Shown here: positions 57,360-64,000 of the stretch, one piece after another
How the letters are laid out: the number at the start of each line of letters is the position of its first letter
Position numbering within the stretch: position 1 is the first letter of the stretch
Assembly: GCF_001279005.1 (NCBI RefSeq)
Contig: NZ_LGCN01000177.1
Span: 1-64,000, forward strand
Source: Streptomyces caelestis
Lineage (GTDB): Bacteria > Actinomycetota > Actinomycetes > Streptomycetales > Streptomycetaceae
Direction of reading: 5' to 3'
Length of the DNA stretch: 64,000 bases
The notes under the pieces: model-generated
Database searches by the model: none
The model's input: only the letters and a program-made list of their open reading frames with translations
Told to the model about the DNA's origin: nothing
Translations under genes and position numbers: made by a program

Positions 57360-59726
57360 GTGGTGGATCAGCTGACGCAGCACGATCCGCGGCGTATCGG
57401 GCCGTTCGAGGTGCTGGGACGGCTGGGAGCCGGCGGCATGGGGCTGGTCTATCTCGCGCGCTCGGCGTCCGGGCGGCGGGTGGCGATCAAGACGGTCCGG
57501 ACCGAACTGGCCGAGGACCAGCTGTTCCGGGTCCGCTTCACGCGCGAGGTCGAGGCGGCCCGCGCGGTCTCCGGTTTCTACACGGCGGCCGTCGTGGACG
57601 CCGATCCGCGCGCCGCCGTGCCGTGGCTGGCCACCGCGTACGTTCCCGCGCCCTCCCTCGAGGAGATAGTGAACGAGTGCGGGCCGCTCCCGGCCCAGGC
57701 GGTGCGCTGGCTCGCGGCGGGCGTCGCGGAGGCGCTCCAGTCGATCCACGGCGCCGGGCTGGTCCACCGTGACCTGAAGCCCTCCAACGTCCTCGTCGTC
57801 GAGGACGGCCCCCGGGTGATCGACTTCGGCATCGCCTCCGGCGTTTCGAACACCCGTCTGACGATGACGAACGTCGCCGTCGGCACCCCCGCCTACATGT
57901 CCCCGGAGCAGGCCAAGGACTCCCGCAGCGTCACCGGCGCGAGCGACGTGTTCTCGCTCGGCTCGATGCTGGTCTTCGCCGCCACGGGGCATCCGCCGTT
58001 CCACGGCGCCAACCCCGTCGAGACCGTCTTCATGCTGCTGCGCGAGGGTCCGGACCTCGAGGGTCTCCCGGACGAGCTGCGCCCGCTCATCGAGGCCTGC
58101 ATGCAGATGGACGCCACGGCCCGGCCCAACCCCGCCGACCTCCAGGCCCAGCTCGCCCCGCACCTGTTCGGCTCCGGCTCCGACGACAGCGGTACGGCGT
58201 CGGCGTGGCTGCCCGAGCGGGCGGTGAGCCTGATCGAGACGCGGCGGGGCGGCCGGACGGCGGTCAGGCCCGCGCACGGGACCGGCCGCAGCGGCGGCGG
58301 GGCCCGCCCCCACGTCCCCCCGCCGCCCCCGCACGACCCGGTCGTCCCGCCGCCGCCCCCGTCCAGACCCGCGCCGGTGGGCGCTCCGGCGGGCGCCCCC
58401 GACACCGGCCCCGTACGGCTGGCGGGCGTGGCGGTGCCCATCGGACCCGGCCCGCGCGTCGCCGACGCGCGCGCGGCCGCCGCCAAGGCGCCCTCGCCGG
58501 CCGCCGCCCTGGCCGCCACCTGGTCCAAGCCCCGCCCCGGCGTCAACGGCGCCGACCCGGCCGTACCGGCGCCCGCCGCGCCGCCGGAGCAGCCCGGCGG
58601 CTGGCGCCCGTGGCGCTTCCGCATGTCCAACGACGTCTGGGGCACCCCGGCCGTCGACGGCGACCTCGTCTACGTCACCTCCTTCGAGGTGCACGCCCTC
58701 GACGTCGCCACCGGCCGGCGCCGTTTCAAGACCCGCGACGTCGCCTGGTCGATGACGGTCGCCGACGGCCGTATCCACGCCTCCGACGGACCCACCCTGT
58801 TCGCCCTCGACGCCCGCGAGGGCGGCGACCTGTGGCGGCTGTCCACGGACGCCTGGGTGTACTCCCTCAAGGCCGACCGCGGCACCGTCGTCACCGGCAC
58901 GCGCGGCGGCGGCGTCCAGGCGTGGGAGGCGTCCACCGGCCAGAAGCTGTGGGAGGTCACCGGCTGCCAGACCGACTTCGAGTCCCCCGAGGCCGGCCCC
59001 GCCGTCCACGAGGGCACGGTCTACGTCTGGCAGGACGCCCGCCTGCGCGCCCTCGACGCCCGCACCGGCGACGAGCGCTGGTCGTACCCCATCGGGGACG
59101 CGGCCTCCTGCGGCGGGGTGCCGGTCCGGGTGACGCACGCCCCCGACGGCCACGTCTACGTCTGCGCCGGCACCCGGGTCCTCGCCCTGGAGGTCACCAC
59201 CGGCCACGTCCGCTGGCACTTCGAGGCCCCGGCGGTCTTCCTCGCCCCGCCCGCGTTCGTCCCCGGCCCGGCGGTCACCGGCGGCGGCCTCTACCTCGCC
59301 GACTACCTCGGCACGGTCTACGCCCTCGACGCCACCGACGGCCGCGACCGCTGGCGCATCGCCACCGAGTCCCGCGCCTCCGTCGACCCGGTCCTGGTCG
59401 CCGCCGGCCACGTCCACGTGGGCAGCGGCAAGGGCCTGTACACGCTGGACGCGGTCACCGGCACGCCCAAGTGGCGCTTCCAGTCCGGCGGCGAGATCGT
59501 GGGCGCGCCCGCGGTCGCGGAGGGCCGCATCCACTTCGGCTCCAGCGACCACCTGCTCTACACCCTGAAGGCCGACGACGGCCGCCTGAGGTGGAAGCTG
59601 GCGACCGGTGGTGAGATCACCGGCTCCCCGGTGGTTCGGGACGGCGTGGTGTACGCGTGCAGCAAGGACCGCTGCGTGTACGCGCTGGACGCGGAGAAGG
59701 GGACGGGGACGGCGCGCACGACGTAG
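57360..59726 (+). CDS. afsK: serine/threonine protein kinase AfsK
   Basis: 788 residues from a GTG at 57360 with GGGGAGG upstream. The kinase domain occupies 1-270: LGRLGAGGMGLVYLARSASG, VAIK, HRDLKPSN, the DFG segment VIDFGIASGV and GTPAYMSPEQAKDS. A Pro-rich linker (300-400) follows. The C-terminal 390 residues form a PQQ-type beta-propeller (DLVYVTSFEVHALDVATGRR). AfsK autophosphorylates and phosphorylates AfsR, and is also active at hyphal tips. It is attached to the membrane in S. coelicolor, although no clear transmembrane helix is seen here. Confidence 0.96.
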   Translation: MVDQLTQHDPRRIGPFEVLGRLGAGGMGLVYLARSASGRRVAIKTVRTELAEDQLFRVRFTREVEAARAVSGFYTAAVVDADPRAAVPWLATAYVPAPSLEEIVNECGPLPAQAVRWLAAGVAEALQSIHGAGLVHRDLKPSNVLVVEDGPRVIDFGIASGVSNTRLTMTNVAVGTPAYMSPEQAKDSRSVTGASDVFSLGSMLVFAATGHPPFHGANPVETVFMLLREGPDLEGLPDELRPLIEACMQMDATARPNPADLQAQLAPHLFGSGSDDSGTASAWLPERAVSLIETRRGGRTAVRPAHGTGRSGGGARPHVPPPPPHDPVVPPPPPSRPAPVGAPAGAPDTGPVRLAGVAVPIGPGPRVADARAAAAKAPSPAAALAATWSKPRPGVNGADPAVPAPAAPPEQPGGWRPWRFRMSNDVWGTPAVDGDLVYVTSFEVHALDVATGRRRFKTRDVAWSMTVADGRIHASDGPTLFALDAREGGDLWRLSTDAWVYSLKADRGTVVTGTRGGGVQAWEASTGQKLWEVTGCQTDFESPEAGPAVHEGTVYVWQDARLRALDARTGDERWSYPIGDAASCGGVPVRVTHAPDGHVYVCAGTRVLALEVTTGHVRWHFEAPAVFLAPPAFVPGPAVTGGGLYLADYLGTVYALDATDGRDRWRIATESRASVDPVLVAAGHVHVGSGKGLYTLDAVTGTPKWRFQSGGEIVGAPAVAEGRIHFGSSDHLLYTLKADDGRLRWKLATGGEITGSPVVRDGVVYACSKDRCVYALDAEKGTGTARTT

Positions 59727-59896
59727 GCGGGGTGCGGGACGGCCCTCGTACCGGGGCGCACGGAAGGGTGGCCGGACGGCGGCCGCCGCCGCGGGGAGCG
59801 GCGGCCCGCCGCTCCCACCGCGGTCGCCACGCCGGGTACGCGACGGTCGCCGGACGGTGACGTGCCCGTGACGCGGGGCTCGACGGCCTGACGGCC

Positions 59897-60973
59897 ATGA
59901 ATCCCCGGGGGAACACACTCGGGCTCGCCGCGGTCTCGGCGCTCGCCGTCCTCACCCTCACCGGTTTCTCGACCGGCCGCGGCCACGGCGGCAGCGGCGA
60001 CGGGGGCGGCGGGTGCAGCAGCTCGGGCCAGAACCACGACTCGTCGACCTCGGGCGGCGGCTCGCACCGTGACTACGACGACGATGACGACGACCACGAC
60101 ACCTCGGGCGGCGGCGGGGGCGGCGGAGACGCGTCGACGTCCCCGCAGGACGCCACGGTGGCGCTGGTGGACTGCGCCTCGGAGGAGACCCCGTACGCCA
60201 CGGTCGAGGTCACCAACCCGAACACCGCGGACGGCGTGTTCACCGTCACCGTGATCTTCGAGGACGCGGCCGGCGCGGAGGTCGTCACCCGGTCCGAGGA
60301 GGTCGCCGTACCCGGGTCCGGGACGGTGCCGGTCCGGGTGGAGGTCGGCGACGGCGAGGACGTGCCCCGGATCGCCGCATGCGACCCCGGCCCGTCCGCC
60401 CCGGTCGTGCGGTCGGCCGGCAGTTCTCGTGGACATACGTCGGCCGCGGCGGCTCCCCCTCCGCGCCGCCGCGGCCGACCCCCCGTCGGGATGGAAGTGC
60501 CCTCGACTCCTTACCGGCCGTCCAGGTCCAGGGCGGGCGGGGCCGGTGCGTGCTGGTCGAGCGTGGTGACCTCGCCGATGCTCGGCGGAGCGGGCGCGTG
60601 CTGGTCGAGCGTCGTGATCTCGGGACCCTTGCTCGGCGGAGCGGGCGCGTGCTGGTCGAGCGTGGTGATCTCCGGGTCCTTCTTGGCTTCGCTCATGACA
60701 TGTACCCCCAAGTGGTGGACAAAGCTTCGCGGTCCGGACCGCCCGTTCGGTGACTCCCCCGGAGGTCGCCGAACGGGCGGTCCAGCGGGCCTCGGACCGG
60801 AGCCGGGCCCCTGGAGATCCGCCTGCCCCCCGACGCGACGGATCCGTTCCATGAGAGTCGCAGCCGGACATAAACGTTCGATGAACGCGGTTCCCGGCGT
60901 CAGGTCGCGGAGAGCGGAGCGAGCAGCCGGCGCACCTGGGCCGCTTCGGCGGAGCCCGCCTCGTCGTAGATGA
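59897..60973 (+). CDS. secreted Gly/Asp-rich protein with stop-loss extension across afsS
   Basis: ATG at 59897, signal peptide MNPRGNTLGLAAVSALAVLT, a Gly/Ser/Asp-rich spacer with a run of Asp, then a compact domain DATVALVDCASEETPYATVE to RIAACDPGPSAPVVR (about residue 170). The frame then stays open for another 190 codons through the terminator, antisense to all of afsS and 73 bases into afsR. That part is Arg/Cys-rich and looks like shadow coding. The real product was probably about 170-180 residues; a stop seems to have been lost, or a frameshift occurred, before 60439. Confidence 0.55.
   Translation: MNPRGNTLGLAAVSALAVLTLTGFSTGRGHGGSGDGGGGCSSSGQNHDSSTSGGGSHRDYDDDDDDHDTSGGGGGGGDASTSPQDATVALVDCASEETPYATVEVTNPNTADGVFTVTVIFEDAAGAEVVTRSEEVAVPGSGTVPVRVEVGDGEDVPRIAACDPGPSAPVVRSAGSSRGHTSAAAAPPPRRRGRPPVGMEVPSTPYRPSRSRAGGAGACWSSVVTSPMLGGAGACWSSVVISGPLLGGAGACWSSVVISGSFLASLMTCTPKWWTKLRGPDRPFGDSPGGRRTGGPAGLGPEPGPWRSACPPTRRIRSMRVAAGHKRSMNAVPGVRSRRAERAAGAPGPLRRSPPRRR
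60439..60479. terminator. bidirectional terminator between the secreted-protein gene and afsS
   Basis: GTCGGCCGCGGCGGC (60439-60453) and its exact complement (60465-60479) enclose an 11-base loop. It lies 32 bases past the afsS stop and just after the natural end expected for the plus-strand gene. Confidence 0.85.
60511..60696 (-). CDS. afsS: AfsS, small activator of secondary metabolism
   Basis: A 61-residue acidic protein from the ATG at 60696, MSEAKKDPEITTLDQHAPAPP followed by two more copies of the repeat (E-I/V-T-T-L-D-Q-H-A-P-A-P-P) and LDLDGR. S. coelicolor AfsS is 63 residues with the same three repeats. AfsS overproduction switches on antibiotic pathways by an unclear mechanism. It lies directly behind afsR on the same strand, with the AfsR/PhoP operator between. 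The leader has a strong hairpin. Confidence 0.95.
   Translation of the reverse strand: MSEAKKDPEITTLDQHAPAPPSKGPEITTLDQHAPAPPSIGEVTTLDQHAPAPPALDLDGR
60736..60783 (-). promoter_or_regulatory. 15-bp hairpin in the afsS 5' leader
   Basis: GGACCGCCCGTTCGG (60736-60750) and its exact complement (60769-60783) enclose an 18-base loop. The stem lies between the AfsR operator and the afsS start, 40 bases from the ATG, so transcripts of afsS (and read-through from afsR) must cross it. It could terminate afsR messages, attenuate afsS, or protect its 5' end. Confidence 0.6.
60865..60886 (-). promoter_or_regulatory. AfsR/PhoP direct-repeat operator of afsS
   Basis: Minus strand reads GTTCATCGAAC then GTTTATGTCCG, two 11-base units in direct repeat. 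The unit fits the PHO-box consensus G(G/T)TCAYYYR(G/C)G, and the site corresponds to the AfsR-binding region at the -35 of afsS in S. coelicolor, where PhoP and AfsR compete. It begins 14 bases after the afsR stop codon. Confidence 0.85.
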
Positions 60974-63857
60974 CCAGGGCTTCGCGCCAGCACGCGCGGG
61001 CCCGGTCCGCCTGACCGAGTGCGTCCAGTGCCCTGCCGAGCACGGTCAGGGCGTTGGCCCGCATCCAGTCGCCCCCGATGCAGCCGGTCACCAGGGCCTG
61101 TTCGGCGTGCCGGGCGGCCCGCGTCGGGCGGCCGGCCCTCAGGTGGACCTCCGCGATGCGGTAGTGGGTCGTGCCCTCCCAGAGGGACTGCCGGTTCTCC
61201 GTGAAGATGCGCAGCGCCTCGTCGAGCTGGACGAGCGCCTCGGCCGGCCGCCCCGCCTGGGCGAGCACGATGCCGGAGGCGTACCTGGCGTTCGCCAGAC
61301 GCACGGACAGTCCCAGCTCGTCGTAGATCTCGATGCCCCGCTGCGCCAGTTCGACGGCCTCGGGGCTGCGGTCCATCGAGGCCAGGGTGCGGGAGAGGTT
61401 GCAGACCGCGCTCGCCTCGCCCGGCGCGTTGTCGTCGGCGCGGAAGGCGTCGATCGCCCTGAGGAAGTACCCCTCGGCGTCCGCGTAACGGGCCGTGCAC
61501 AGGGCGATGATGCCCAGCTGGTTGGGGGCGGTGCTCCTCGCCCAGGGGTCGTCCGTACCGCGCAGCAGCGCGTCGGCGCGCCGGGCTTCCTCCTCCGCGG
61601 CTTCGAACCGGCCCGCTTGGCTGAGCACTTGGGCCAAGGTGACGCGCGCCCGCATTTCGGCTCGCGCCTCCCCCAGAGCGGCGGCGGCGTCACAGGCGGC
61701 GATCGCGGTCTTCCGGTACTGACGCGAGTCGGCCCCGGATTCCGCCAGGTCGATGGAGACCACGAGCAGGTCGACGGCGCGCCGCAGCATGGGAGCCTCG
61801 AGGGACTGCTGCACGCAGGCCAGGAGCGGTCCGGCTTCCGCGTGCAGCCAGTCCAGGGCCTTCGAGGCGTCGGCGAACTCCTCGCCCGTGAACCGGCCCT
61901 TCTCCAGGTGCGCGACGGTCCGGTCGCCCGGGCGCTCGATGGCGTACACCTGGACCGCCCTCGCCAGGTAGAAGTCCAGCAACCGCGACATCGCCGCGTC
62001 CCGCTCCCCGGGCGGCTGTTCGTCGCGCTCCGCGCACGCACGCGCGTAGAGGCGGACCAGATCGTGGAAGCGGTAGCGGCCGGGGGCGGCGGATTCCAGG
62101 AGGGACGTGTCGACCAGGGACTCCAGCAGATCCTCCGTGTCGTCCACCGGGAGGTCGAGCACGGCCGCGGCGGCGGCCAGGGAGACGTCGGGGCCGTCCG
62201 CCAGGCCCAGCAGGCGGAACGCGCGGGCCTGGGTCGCGTCCAGGGCGCCGTACCCCAGTTCGAAGGTGGCCTTGACCGCGAGGTCCCCGGCCTGGAGTTC
62301 GTCCAGACGGCGGCGGCCGTCGGCCAGCTTGGCGGCGAGGGCCGAGACCGTCCAGGTGCGGCGGGCCGCCAGCCGGGACGCGGCGATGCGGATCGCCAGC
62401 GGGAGGAAACCGCAGGCCGCCACCACGTCCAGGGCCGCCTCGCGTTCCGGGGCGACGCGCTCCTCGCCGACGATCTTCGTGAACAGGGCCAGCGCCTCGT
62501 CCGGCGACATCACGTCCAGGTCGACCAGGTGCGCGCCGGCCAGATCCACCATCCGCACCCGGGAGGTCACCAGCGCCGCGCAGCCCGCCGTGCCGGGCAG
62601 CAGGGGTCTCACCTGGGCCGCGTCATGGGCGTTGTCCAGCAGGACCAGCACCCGGCGGCCGTCCAGGAGCGAGCGGTACAGCGCCGCCCGCTCCTCCAGC
62701 GAGTCCGGGATCGCCGAGTCCGCCGTGCCGAGGGCGCGCAGGAAGGAGCCCAGGACCGTCTCCGGCTCCGCCACGCGCGCGCCGGCGCCCTGGAGGTCGA
62801 CGTACAGCTGGCCGTCGGGGAAGGCGGCCCGGGCCTGGTGGGCCACGTGGACCGCGAGGGTCGTCTTGCCGACGCCGCCGATGCCCGCCAGCGCCGACAC
62901 CGCCATCACCCGGGCCCGGTCCCCGGACGCCGACGCGAGTACCTCGCTCAGCTCCCGTACGAAGGAGGCGCGCCCCGTGAAGTCCGGCACCGTCGCCGGG
63001 AGCTGGGCCGGGCGGACGAGGACCGCCACCGGTTCCGCCAGGGGGGCGGGGGGTTCCGCCAGGTTCGGGTCGGCCCGCAGGATGCGCTGCTGGAGTTCTC
63101 GGAGGCCGGGGCGCGGGTCCACCCCGAGTTCGTCGGCGAGGAGGCGGCGGGTGTCCGCGTACACCGCGAGCGCCTCCGCCTGGCGGCCGCTGCGGTACAG
63201 GGCCAGCATCAGCAGTTCGCGCAGCCGCTCCCGCAGCGGGTGCGCCGCCGTCAGCGCCGTCAGTTCCGAGACCGCCTCCGCGTGGCAGCCCTGCTCCAGG
63301 TCCATGTCCAGCCTGGATTCCAGCAGTTGGAGCCGCCATTCCTCCAGGCGGACCCGCTGGGCCTCCGCGTACGGGCCCGGCACTCCGGCCAGCGTCTCGC
63401 CGTCCCACAGGGACAGGGCGCGGTTCAGCACGTCCCGTGCGTGGCACAGGTCCCCGGTGTTCCGCGCCTTCTCCGCCTCCGCCGCCAGCTCCTGCGCCGC
63501 CGCGAGGTCCAGCGCCTCCTCGCCGAGCCCGCGCACCGCGTAGCCGCCGGACTCGCTGACCAGGACCCCGGGGTCCATCACCTTCCGCAGCCGGGAGGCG
63601 TAGGTGCGCACCGCCGCCAGTGCCTGGGAGGGGGGTTCCTCGCCCCACAGGGAGTCGATGAGCTCGGCCGCCGTGGCCGTACGGCCCTCGCGCAGCAACA
63701 GGGCCGCGAGCAGGGCGCGTTGCTGGGGGCTGCCGGTGGCGACCGGCTCGCCGCCGCGCCAGGCGCGCACCGGTCCGAGCACGCTGAAGCGCAGCGCCTC
63801 GGGCTCCGTCGAGGAGCCGGGGCGCCGTTGCTCCGGTCCCCGCGGCACACCGTCCAT
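60900..63857 (-). CDS. afsR: AfsR, SARP-type pleiotropic regulator with NB-ARC and TPR domains
   Basis: 985 residues (S. coelicolor 993). The N-terminal SARP winged helix lies at about 22-110 (LRFSVLGPVRAWRGGEPVAT; AVRTYASRLRKVMDPG), the BTAD domain at 115-270, the NB-ARC ATPase with P-loop GIGGVGKTT near 325-333 and Walker-B-like VLVLLDNAHD, and TPRs from about 700 to the end. Phosphorylation by AfsK and related kinases increases DNA binding and ATPase activity, leading to afsS transcription. GAGGG precedes the ATG at 63857. The C-terminal third is the least like S. coelicolor, as I remember it. Confidence 0.96.
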   Translation of the reverse strand: MDGVPRGPEQRRPGSSTEPEALRFSVLGPVRAWRGGEPVATGSPQQRALLAALLLREGRTATAAELIDSLWGEEPPSQALAAVRTYASRLRKVMDPGVLVSESGGYAVRGLGEEALDLAAAQELAAEAEKARNTGDLCHARDVLNRALSLWDGETLAGVPGPYAEAQRVRLEEWRLQLLESRLDMDLEQGCHAEAVSELTALTAAHPLRERLRELLMLALYRSGRQAEALAVYADTRRLLADELGVDPRPGLRELQQRILRADPNLAEPPAPLAEPVAVLVRPAQLPATVPDFTGRASFVRELSEVLASASGDRARVMAVSALAGIGGVGKTTLAVHVAHQARAAFPDGQLYVDLQGAGARVAEPETVLGSFLRALGTADSAIPDSLEERAALYRSLLDGRRVLVLLDNAHDAAQVRPLLPGTAGCAALVTSRVRMVDLAGAHLVDLDVMSPDEALALFTKIVGEERVAPEREAALDVVAACGFLPLAIRIAASRLAARRTWTVSALAAKLADGRRRLDELQAGDLAVKATFELGYGALDATQARAFRLLGLADGPDVSLAAAAAVLDLPVDDTEDLLESLVDTSLLESAAPGRYRFHDLVRLYARACAERDEQPPGERDAAMSRLLDFYLARAVQVYAIERPGDRTVAHLEKGRFTGEEFADASKALDWLHAEAGPLLACVQQSLEAPMLRRAVDLLVVSIDLAESGADSRQYRKTAIAACDAAAALGEARAEMRARVTLAQVLSQAGRFEAAEEEARRADALLRGTDDPWARSTAPNQLGIIALCTARYADAEGYFLRAIDAFRADDNAPGEASAVCNLSRTLASMDRSPEAVELAQRGIEIYDELGLSVRLANARYASGIVLAQAGRPAEALVQLDEALRIFTENRQSLWEGTTHYRIAEVHLRAGRPTRAARHAEQALVTGCIGGDWMRANALTVLGRALDALGQADRARACWREALVIYDEAGSAEAAQVRRLLAPLSAT

Positions 63858-64000
63858 CCAGTCCCCCTCTGCGTCCTGAACAACTACGCCAGTTTGCCTT
63901 GTTCATGGCGGAAGCGGCAGCCGTGCGAGACGGCGATCACACGGCGGTCACACGGGGGACGGCGGGTCGTCACCGGGCCCGCACATGTTCTCCTCGGTCG

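Noticed and set aside
60511..60696. Regularly spaced identical repeats that might be read as a small CRISPR array
   Set aside because: They are three coding repeats of the AfsS protein in frame, with no spacers or cas genes.
63858..64000. Possible gene or operator upstream of afsR
   Set aside because: Only 143 bases are available; apart from the afsR ribosome-binding site I see no convincing palindrome, promoter pair or coding frame.

Overview
The window is chromosomal DNA of a Streptomyces species: very high GC with strong third-position GC, GTG/TTG starts, many 4-bp ATGA/GTGA overlaps, and recognisable Streptomyces genes (afsK, afsS, afsR, dmdR1, a conservon, a cinnamate:CoA ligase). As far as I can recall, gene content and order follow the serC to afsR stretch of S. 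coelicolor (roughly SCO4366-SCO4426), so most of it is conserved core with local insertions and decay. No rRNA, tRNA, CRISPR array or classical biosynthetic cluster is visible.

Layout. 1-350: the 3' end of an IS5-type transposase abutting a truncated ribbon-helix-helix gene. 318-8.6 kb: a MarR/MFS pair with a clear operator, two paralogous Uma2 nuclease genes with copied leaders, an RNA 2',3'-cyclic phosphodiesterase, an aldo/keto reductase, an SGNH hydrolase, a surface-anchored protein and an Rpn-like PD-(D/E)XK protein. 8.6-15.8 kb: serC, then on the minus strand a complete conservon (cvnA-B-C-D) coupled to two cytochromes P450, one of them CYP157-like without the K-helix Arg. 16-21.5 kb: an FAD/Fe-S oxidoreductase, a Nudix hydrolase, an EamA exporter and a HigB/HigA-type toxin-antitoxin pair. 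21.6-31.8 kb: an eight-gene plus-strand operon resembling the acyclic-terpene/leucine (atu/liu) pathways: DinB-like protein, AtuA-like protein, acyl-CoA carboxylase beta and alpha, acyl-CoA dehydrogenase, CoA ligase, enoyl-CoA hydratase and a TetR regulator. It probably activates, desaturates, carboxylates and hydrates an unidentified branched or aryl acid.

32-44.7 kb: a frameshifted zinc-ribbon gene, pdxH, a second citrate synthase with a convergent small transcript, a decayed GNAT, a PAS/GAF protein, a SIS protein, dmdR1, an alpha/beta-hydrolase-fold protein that lacks the nucleophile and carries a TTA codon, a prim-pol-like protein and a helix-turn-helix/TPR regulator. 44.7-56.4 kb: a solute-binding lipoprotein, purU, a sigma factor with its zinc-finger/MDMPI-fold partner, an anti-anti-sigma protein, an EF-hand protein, an RsbW-type ATPase, a flavin monooxygenase, a GNAT, two flavin-oxidoreductase-fold proteins and a TetR. 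56.4-64 kb: the secondary-metabolism module kbpA-like / afsK / afsS / afsR, in which the AfsK kinase phosphorylates AfsR, which activates afsS. The AfsR/PhoP direct repeat ahead of afsS is visible.

The most interesting observations are: a self-contained small transcription unit (promoter, Shine-Dalgarno, 13-codon ORF, terminator with T-tract) opposite the citrate synthase gene; an interspersed palindromic repeat inserted in frame into the CoA ligase; a one-base frameshift splitting a zinc-ribbon gene; a strong hairpin in the afsS leader; and a secreted-protein ORF that has lost its stop and runs antisense through all of afsS.
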